A DNA stretch of 64,000 nucleotides from NCBI RefSeq assembly GCF_030867095.1, contig NC_081824.1, positions 176,212,933 to 176,276,932 of the forward strand. The letters are read 5' to 3'. This stretch comes from Alligator mississippiensis. Its lineage: Eukaryota > Chordata > Crocodylia > Alligatoridae. The position numbers were made by a program, and so were the translations under genes. The notes beneath the pieces were generated by a model. The model searched no databases and was not told the DNA's origin. It saw only the letters and a list, made by a program, of their open reading frames with translations. Positions 57,701 to 64,000 of the stretch are shown one piece after another (the first letter of the stretch is position 1; each line of letters starts with the position of its first letter).

Positions 57701-59316
57701 TACTCAAAACTCCCATTTCCTTATCAGTGCCTTTTTAATTCAGATTTGTATTGTACCAGCATCTAAGATGTATAATTATTTGTGTAAATGGTAGCCTGAA
57801 ATATTTGTGTAACCTATTCCTGAATGCTATTACTTATGCATTGAGGCAGTAGGTGTCTGGGTTAGTGAGAAAATGTATATATATAAAAAAATATGCATTT
57901 ACTGAGAGGTTCCTGCTCTTGGCGGGTCTTCATGCATGTCATTGTACTTATTTCGCATCAGAATAATGGATTATACTTGGTATGTGCTTTCTTTTTAAGA
58001 CATTGGAATTGGAACAGCATTCCTTACCACAATAGCTGAGAAGTCATTTTTTGTCTTGACACGTATCAAATTAAAATTTTTCCTCTCTGCTTGAGCAGAC
58101 TGCCTTGCTGTGATGATACCCATTTGGTTTCGCTTACTACTGATTGGCAGTGAAGACGTTTTCCTCTTGGCTGTCTGAGCAGGCTCGTGCTGACTTAAAT
58201 AGAGAAAATTGAGAAATATAAAGGAAACGTAGCTTGACCTTTCAGCTGCATATAAAATTAATATAATCCTGGGGGAGTCCGATTAACTTTTTCTAGGCAT
58301 GTTTCATTTATTACCTATAGTAGAACAAAATCTTTGTGATATAAGTTCTAGTAGAAGGTCTCATTTGAAGCATAATCAGTGCATGTTGTTTCACACTGAA
58401 ATGTCTCTGACATATTTGGCACCAGAATTATTTGATAACTGATCATTGACCAGCCTTCCCTAAAATCCTAAGATTGGAAATACTTGTAGTAGTAGTTCTA
58501 GTTCTTCTCCTCGTCTTTCCTCTCTTCCTCTCTCAAAATATCCTTTCTTTTGGGTTTCAGATTTGGCCATTGTTTAGTTTGTGTCATAACAGTTTCCCAT
58601 CCTTTATCGTGTGTGGCATCCTGATGATAACAGTGAGACGTTCAGCAGTTTGCTTTGCTCATTAAGCTGTTTGTTCCCTGTGCTTATGAGTGTGCAGCTA
58701 TTTTGATCAGACAGATGAGAGACATAATTGGTATGTCTTTCTGAGTCCTTTGATCTGGTCTAGAGTGATCAGCATGAGGTTGTGTATATAGGCAGCCATT
58801 TAGCAGTTTGCTTGGACAAGTGGTCTTTGAGATCTGCGTGGCCAAGGAGAAAGACTAGCAAGGTCTGTAGCTTGTTTTGCCACTGGGAGGAAGATTAGGG
58901 GAGATTTCTCCCTTTGTGACTTCAGAGTACAAGTGAAGTTCACCCTCTTTACAAACCTATTCAGAAACCTAGTATGCTTGTGTCCATGACACACTCCCAC
59001 TTGCACCAAGAAAAAAAGTGGTAGACAAAGCCCATCTCTCTGGGTAAATACTCTTGTCTAAATTCTCCGTATGTTTCCAAAATGTGAATTAGCCCTTCAG
59101 AAATTATTTGTATATTTTTAATAGCAAGAAAATGTATATGCTGAAGCCTCTTTCACTTGCCCACTAATAATCAAAGCTTTTGCTTCTTTTTTAGGATGGT
59201 GGTCATGACAATAAAATAAACTGTATACGGTGGCACCAGGACAATGGTTGCTTGTATAGCTGTTCTGAGGACAAACACATTGTGGAGTGGAACTCACAAA
59301 CCTGCAAAGTTAAGTG
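51147..59316 (+). CDS. WDR43: WD repeat-containing protein 43 (UTP5-like), 5' part
   Basis: WDR43 is the vertebrate Utp5 counterpart, a nucleolar t-UTP/UTP-A protein needed for pre-rRNA transcription and small-subunit processome assembly. Three exons are in the window: 51147-51365, 57093-57227 and 59195-59316; the gene continues past 64000. The ATG has a strong context (GCGCCATGG). Exon 1 (residues 1-73) starts [23 protein letters not shown] and holds the first WD blade, [25 protein letters not shown]. Exon 2 (74-118) carries the basic RKKRK patch, a likely nuclear signal, and [19 protein letters not shown]. Exon 3 (119-158) reads [20 protein letters not shown], ending KVK plus a split codon. 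Human WDR43 matches closely throughout. Splice phases are 0, 0 and 2. Confidence 0.95.
51990..52165 (-). mobile_element. hAT MITE, family B relative
   Basis: The minus strand starts CAGGGGCTCTCAACTGTTTT and continues with ATGCCAGCACTTAGTTTTCA. It pairs in inverted orientation with 52311-52480. Confidence 0.55.
52311..52480 (+). mobile_element. hAT MITE, family B relative
   Basis: TGGTGGCTCTCAGCCTTGC then AATGCCAGCTCTTAGTTTTC, with GACCACAACAGGTCAGGATG toward the end. It shares its order with 49157-49326 and faces the copy at 51990-52165 only about 150 bp away. Confidence 0.6.
52490..55090. other. WDR43 intron 1, no confirmed gene
   Basis: Mostly ordinary intron. The minus strand has a 204-codon open frame at 53524-54138 ([20 protein letters not shown] start) with no domain I recognise, followed on the same strand by a shorter open stretch at 53287-53472. 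I do not call it a gene because one open run of this size is not surprising in 64 kb. Confidence 0.4.
55097..55290 (+). mobile_element. hAT end fragment (CAGTGATTCTCAGCC type)
   Basis: CAGTGATTCTCAGCCAGGGT followed by GTTGCAGCACCCAGGGGTGC is a characteristic hAT MITE start. The other end is unclear. Confidence 0.55.
55605..56110. repeat. GC-rich dispersed repeat ending ATCGGTGCACCCCC
   Basis: It shares GAGCCTGCAGCAGGCAGCC and GCACAAATCT with the inverse of 3840-3915. The right edge AATCTTTATCGGTGCACCCC resembles the inverted end of known nonautonomous hAT-like elements, so the block is probably a DNA-transposon relic. Confidence 0.5.
56318..56352. repeat. 15-bp stem hairpin in WDR43 intron 1
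   Basis: GTTTTCAAAGGCTTA faces TAAGCCTTTGAGAAC with a 5-6 base loop; 14 of 15 positions pair. No family is recognised. Confidence 0.7.
57230..58095. other. WDR43 intron 2, 5' part, no gene
   Basis: No coding or RNA signal is seen before the snoRNA. A short TATATATA run occurs near 57875. Confidence 0.5.
58102..58184 (+). ncRNA. C/D-box snoRNA, SNORD53/SNORD92-type, 28S guide
   Basis: Boxes in order: C GTGATGA (58110-58116), D' CTGA (58140-58143), C' GTGAAGA (58150-58156) and D CTGA (58175-58178). The ends GCCTTGC and GCAGGC can pair, closing a kink-turn. The guide upstream of box D, CTCTTGGCTGT, pairs with ACAGCCAAGGG of 28S rRNA over 11 bases with one G-U; the fifth base from the box selects the C of ACAGC for 2'-O-methylation. 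The sequence 5 bases before D', TGGTTTCGCT, pairs with AGCGAAACCA, which lies immediately upstream of that target. Human WDR43 introns are known to host SNORD53 and SNORD92. Which of the two this is, I cannot say. Expression by intron processing from WDR43 mRNA is expected. Confidence 0.85.
58185..59190. other. WDR43 intron 2, 3' part, no gene
   Basis: No feature is recognised. A TGATGA at 58620-58640 lacks a box D at a suitable distance. Confidence 0.5.
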
Positions 59317-59477
59317 GTGAGTAGGTCTGATTTGCAACCATGTTCAGCAGCGTTTCTTTTGCACTCCTTTTTTCGTAGCTTTTAGTCGGAATTGACACAG
59401 CTTCATGTGCAAAGAATTCAGGCACTGGTTTTTCCATGCCAGCAATGGCTGATGTCCAGTTGTCAGGTAAAGTTATC

Positions 59478-61160
59478 TGGGATCCTGGTTTTCTGTGATT
59501 AAAAAATTGCAAATTCTCTGATAAAACCCCCAAAATCCATGATTAAAATTAAAGGCCTCCCACACACCTCCCCTGGCCCTGCTAGTGCTCCTCACTTTCC
59601 CCCACAGCCTTCCTAGCCCTGCTGGCGCCCCTCTTTGCCCCCACAACAGCCTCCCAGCCCTGCTTGTACCCCTTGCCCCCCACCCACAGCCTCTTCCCCC
59701 TTGCCTTACCAGATGGGGCCCCCAGCTGCCAGAGCTATGGGACCAGGGACTTGGGTCCACAGCTCCCTGCCCCCAACAGAAGGCAGCTGCAGCAGGAGCA
59801 CGGAGCTGGCTCCCTCACAGCTGCCTGCTGCTGACTTAGGCAGGGACAGGGCTGGCTCCTGGCGGCAGTGCGAACTCCCAGGGGGTAAGGGGAACCTGCG
59901 CCTCTACATCTGTGCGGGGGCAGGCTGCAGGCTTGAGCTCCTGCCCTGCTTCCTTCCTTTGGGCTGCTGTAGCCCTGCAGGCAAGACCCGGCATAGCTGG
60001 AAACAGTGGGGCCATGCCGGGATCTCCTTGCTGCCGCCCCCCCCCCCCCTCCCGCACCTACCACTTCCCCCAGTGCAACCCCATGTGGAGGCGGCGAATT
60101 GCTGGGGCAGTACAGAGTAAGCAGCCACTACGAGATCCCGGTGCAGCTCCTCAACCCAGCACAGCTGGGGACAGTGGGGAGGGGAGCAGGGCGGCTGGGG
60201 ACAGAGGAGCCGCGCAGGGATCTTAGTGGCCGCTTGCTCTGCGCTGCGCCAGTGATGTGCCTCCTATATGCAGGGCTGCACTGAGGGAAGCGGCGTGGGG
60301 CTGTGCCACTCAAAGCAGTGGGGGGTAGATGGGGGGGGGGGGTGGTATCCTGGCGTGACCCTGCTGTTTCCAGATGTGCTGGGTCTTGCCTGCAGCGCTA
60401 CAGCAGCCTGTGGGAGAGAAGCAGGGTGGAAGCTTGAGCCCAGAGCCTGTCCCCTGCACAGACCTGAGGGCATGGGTCCCCCTTGCCCCCTGAGAGTGAA
60501 CAACGTGGAGTGCCCAGCTGACTCCACATCTCCCTGCTCCTGGCTGGCACCTCCATGTGCGGCTTCCCTTAAGGGCTGCTAGAGCCACTTTGGTTTCATG
60601 TGCCCCCAGCCAGGCACTCCGGCGGTGAGCGGGGCAATGGGGAGCTGGCTGTGCCCTCCACATATTTCCCAGCACTTCTGTGCTTGCAGTTGGAGTGCCT
60701 GGCCAGGGACACATGAAACCTAAGTGGCTCTGGCAGCCCTTAAGGGAAGCTGCACATGACAGTGCTGGCCAGGCACTCCTTGTATTTCCCCAACACCTCC
60801 CCACTCCCTTAGCCCCCAGCTAGCTTCCACCCCAGCCCTCTGGAAGCCCCACTTTCCTCCTGGAGCCTGCGAAGTGGTAAGTGAGCCTGACCTAGGCCTA
60901 GTGACTGACTAAAAACTGCAGGCTCCATCCTTCCCCCTCTGCCCCTTCAGGCAGGGTTGGGGATTTCCTGCTGTTTTTTCAAACAGCTCTTCCAGGCTGA
61001 GACTCAGCCAGCCTGCAGAGTTCTTTGCAAAAGGGGGGGAGTCCGTGGGTTTCTCTGCTAAAAGAGAAAATCTGTGTTTTTTCTAATAAAACCATGAAAC
61101 CTGTGGTTTTCTCAGTTTTTTGATGGGAAATGAAAACCCCAAATTTCTGGTTATCAGACT
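59478..61160. repeat. GC-rich composite palindromic repeat in WDR43 intron 3
   Basis: Inverted arms: 59930-60035 (GGGCTGCTGTAGCCCTGCAG, GGCAAGACCCGGCA) face 60335-60445. A second palindrome has arms at about 60555-60620 and 60690-60765 (CTTCCCTTAAGGGCTGC and TTTCATGTG in both). The flanks contain repeated TTTCTGTG and AATAAAACC words. No transposase or gene. The element type is unknown. Confidence 0.6.
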
Positions 61161-61860
61161 CCTTGGTTTCTAAGAGGATAGTAGTAGTTCTCTAAAGGCT
61201 ATAGGAAATGGACTACCGCATCCTTTAACAGAGAAACAATTGGGCCAGGCATTTCTCTAAAATCAGTTAAACTGTCTGACCTTCATGTTAGGAGATTTCT
61301 CAATAAATTTGAATTTTTCAGACCTCCTTTTCATTTCCATTCAAGTATGACTATAATGTCTTCATTAAACTGATTTCATAAATGTTCTAGTTTGGGGTCT
61401 GGTCTTACTGAAATGTGATAAAGCTGTTGAAATGCTGTGCCTTACAACACTAGATGAAGATAGTTTACTGTACAGTTAAACTTGGGGCAATTTATTAAAT
61501 GTGTAGGCTGTAGTTTTTTAAAAATTGGTGAACCAGCATTTTTCTTAACCATGTTGTGAACTGCTGAGAGCTCACCAGGTCATATATCAGACTAGTTGTT
61601 CTGATGTTTAAATAGAGATTTAAAATATTACTTTAAGTATTCACTTTTTTGAGTTTTCAACCAAAGATGATTAGTAAGACAAAATGATGAAGAAAAATTA
61701 CAGGTTAAACTGTTAACACCTGGACATGACAAAATAATGTCTTCTAATGAAGAAACCATAAATATTGTGAAATAAGCCTGTAACGACTTCATGTGCTTTT
61801 TTTTGTTTGTTTTTTTTTTTTACTTTATTGTCTGTAGTGTGAAAGTTACTGGGGCATTTT
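61160..61860. other. WDR43 intron 3, no gene
   Basis: AT-rich intronic sequence. WDR43 exon 4 (expected to begin CAAATGG-like, completing the split codon) was not found to the end of the window. Confidence 0.5.
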
Positions 61861-61861
61861 A

Positions 61862-62196
61862 CAGTAAAATCCCTGTTTGCCAGCTAGTAGAATGCCAGAA
61901 TATTCTTTTAACCGGTGCTGTGCTGCTGCTGCCATGCCACCGCCATCCCCCACTCCATGCTGCTGTGTGCAACCACCCTGTGCTGCTTCTGTGCTGCCGC
62001 CATCCACCACCCTGTGCCACTGCTGCGTGCAAGCCATGTGCAACCCCTCCCGTGCTGCTACTCTACCATTCACACCCCCATGCTGCCAGTGCATGGAAGC
62101 CCTACCCTCTGGCTTCGGTATTTTTAGATAACCAACATTTTTACATTACCAGCACCCAGCGTTCCCCGCTCATGCCGGATAACGGAAATTTTATTG
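61862..62196. mobile_element. pogo/Tigger-like MITE, second copy
   Basis: CAGTAAAATCCCTGTTTGCC at the left and GATAACGGAAATTTTATTG at the right (inverted), TA flanks at 61860-61861 and 62197-62198. The same GC-rich CCGCCATCC core as the copy at 26818-27137. Confidence 0.8.
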
Positions 62197-62288
62197 TATC
62201 TAGTGTATACTATGCGTTGCTGCAAATGTCTGTAGCACATTTGTAAAATGACCTGCCATCACTCTTGTGGTCACCCACTTTGGTGTAG

Positions 62289-62900
62289 ACCACAGTGGGC
62301 AAAACATGGCCTGCGAGCTGGATCTGGCCCGTCCAAGAGATTTTATTCAGCCTGTGGCAGGTCCCTGGCATGCAGCGGGGCTGGGTGAGTGTGGCGTCAA
62401 GGCTTGGCTTCCCAGCAGCCCTGATGGTTGCAACTTCTGGCTGTTGCTGCCAGCGTCACTGACAGACTCAGTTCTGCTGCCCTGGCATGCCAGTCTGTCC
62501 TTCCACCCACTGCTGGGAGCACTGGATGGAGCATGTGGGCAGACAGGTGGGGTCTCCATAACGACTAGCTCAGACCCCCTGTGGGGAGGGCATGCTGTGC
62601 TGGATAGGATGGGGCTGATGATGGCCAGAGAGCGGTGTCTGTGAATGGGCCAGGGGTCCAGGGCTGGGATCTTAGGGTGGTGACAGAATGGGTCCAGGTC
62701 CCAGAGCGGAGCCACAATCCTCTTGCTGCATGTTCCTGTGATGGGTGCTGTTTCCATGGGCAGGGAAGTGCGGAAGTGGATTAGAGCTTGGCCTCAGGCC
62801 CCGGACCTGGCCCTGTGCTGTCACCACCCTGTGATCCCAGTCCCACTTGCCCATCCGACTCCTGTAGGGAACTCTTGTCAGTGGGATGTCTTTGTTTCGT
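62289..62900. repeat. Probable DNA-transposon relic (CAGTGGGCAAAACATGGCC start)
   Basis: The start CAGTGGGCAAAACATGGCCT and following GGATCTGGCCCGTCC resemble nonautonomous hAT-like starts found in vertebrates. The right end is not defined. Confidence 0.4.
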
Positions 62901-64000
62901 CAGTGGCTTCACGTAAATGCATAAAGCAAAAATATCTCCTGGATCGTTTTACTCCATCATAATCCTGTAAATCTTACAGTCGCGCTTCGAATTTTTGTGG
63001 TAAGAAACTATATACATTAAGCATGTATCTGTGTAATCTTCATGTTCTCATATAGCAAGCCATCGTATGTACAGTTTGCATTTCATTTTTGTAAGACGTT
63101 TAATTCATTATACTTTGGGATCTACTTAAAGCACGCAGAGGTGAAATACAAATTGTCGGCTGCTCGTGGTGCCCAGTACCATTTCTAAATCTTTTAGCAG
63201 CAGGCCTCCTCTCCCTCTGCCCCTACACCCTGGGGCCAAGGGGTACCACTGGCCCCATCCCTTTCTGCTGACTGGTTGAGAGGGCTGCCTTTCATGTGGT
63301 CCCTCCCCTTGCCACTGATTCGCGGAGAGGGGTAAGACTGCACAAAAGGTAGCCTTCAAGGCCAATCAGCGGTGGAAGGAGGCAGGGGTGTCGCTATCCA
63401 CACACCTTTCTTTGCTGCTCCCTTCTGTGCGAGACTGAGTTGTAGCAGCCACTAGTTCCCACTGGGGAGCCAGTATTTTATTTTTAGTAAGTTGGGGTTT
63501 TTTTGGCAATTCTGCACAAAATCATGGGGAATGCCAGTTTTTGCGGTGATTGTGGAAACTGCCATTTTTGCAAAATGACAGGAACCAAGGGCAGTAGGAC
63601 CCAGGGGAAGCCTGGCGGGCTACCGCAATAGCAGGGCCTGCCTGGCCCCGCCCCCACCCCAGCAAGAAGCCCCAGCAGGGGCTTTTGGCCTTGGGACCAT
63701 ATGGCTGCCTCAGCACCGGAACCTCAGGTAACGGGTGGGGACCTTGGGCAGGGAAGGAGTGCAGGGAAAAGCAGCCCCTTGCCCGCCCTGTGGCAGGCGC
63801 TCCCTGCTGCAGTCACTTGCAGCTCACAGGGCTGTCCTGAGCAGGCACAGGCAGCCCCATGTGGATTGCGAGTGGCTGCAGTGCGGGGCGCCGGCCACGG
63901 GGCAAGCAAGGGGCCACTTTTCCTGCGCTCAGCACCAGCTTGTAACCGACCCCAGCTGCCAGCTTGGGTCCCGCGCTGGCTCCAAGCTCGCCTATCAGTG
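62900..64000. other. WDR43 intron 3 to window end, no gene
   Basis: GC content rises again after 63150. Words CACAAAATCATGGGGAAT and GCGGTGATTGTGGAAA at 63515-63560 loosely echo 54340-54400, hinting at another repeat family. Open frames here are compositional. Confidence 0.4.

Noticed and set aside
61690-61780. Possible second snoRNA (ATGATGA) in WDR43 intron 3
   Set aside because: No CTGA box within about 100 bases and no guide match recognised.
1-64000. CRISPR array, bacterial operon or phage-like organisation
   Set aside because: Spliced vertebrate genes, CpG islands and LINE/DNA-transposon repeats fill the window; no direct-repeat/spacer array is present.

Overview
The window is nuclear DNA from a sauropsid, most likely a crocodilian. 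Three vertebrate genes appear in the order SPDYA (+), TRMT61B (-), WDR43 (+). This matches the order I know for human 2p23 (PPP1CB-SPDYA-TRMT61B-WDR43). The repeats point the same way: many CR1 LINEs, including one with the rarely kept ORF1 end, a Penelope-like element, and many hAT, pogo and mariner-type DNA transposon relics. No bacterial, viral or plasmid-type gene organisation is seen.

Layout. 1-13.8 kb is intergenic and almost entirely repeats: a 5'-end-bearing CR1 (about 400-3260), several unclassified GC-rich or palindromic repeats, and a Penelope-like element (about 8190-11530) carrying nested insertions. 13.9-14.2 kb has a TATA/CCAAT promoter-like block that may start SPDYA. SPDYA coding exons run from 16724 to 34024. 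TRMT61B lies tail-to-tail with it, with stop codons only 256 bp apart, and has seven exons from 41821 down to 34281; its first exon is in a CpG island. 42-50.5 kb is a repeat graveyard containing a three-level nest (CR1 > hAT > CR1) and a mariner carrying a small hAT MITE with perfect target duplications. A CA-rich tract (50.5-51.0 kb) leads into the WDR43 CpG-island promoter. WDR43 exons 1-3 lie at 51147-59316 and the gene continues beyond the window.

Function. SPDYA is a Speedy/RINGO activator of CDK1/2. TRMT61B is the mitochondrial m1A58 tRNA methyltransferase. WDR43 is a nucleolar UTP-A/t-UTP component of ribosome biogenesis. WDR43 intron 2 holds a C/D-box snoRNA (58102-58184) whose two guides match neighbouring segments of 28S rRNA, so both the host gene and its intron serve ribosome production.

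Most notable observations: a decayed copy of part of TRMT61B exon 1 inside TRMT61B intron 1, beside a hAT-like end; repeated hAT insertion at the same CTAG-centred site of CR1 3' ends; three independent head-to-head pairs of one repeat tail; a large foldback element at 19.4-20.2 kb; and an unresolved frame link to the last SPDYA exon. All calls come from reading the sequence and from memory of the families; no database search was run.
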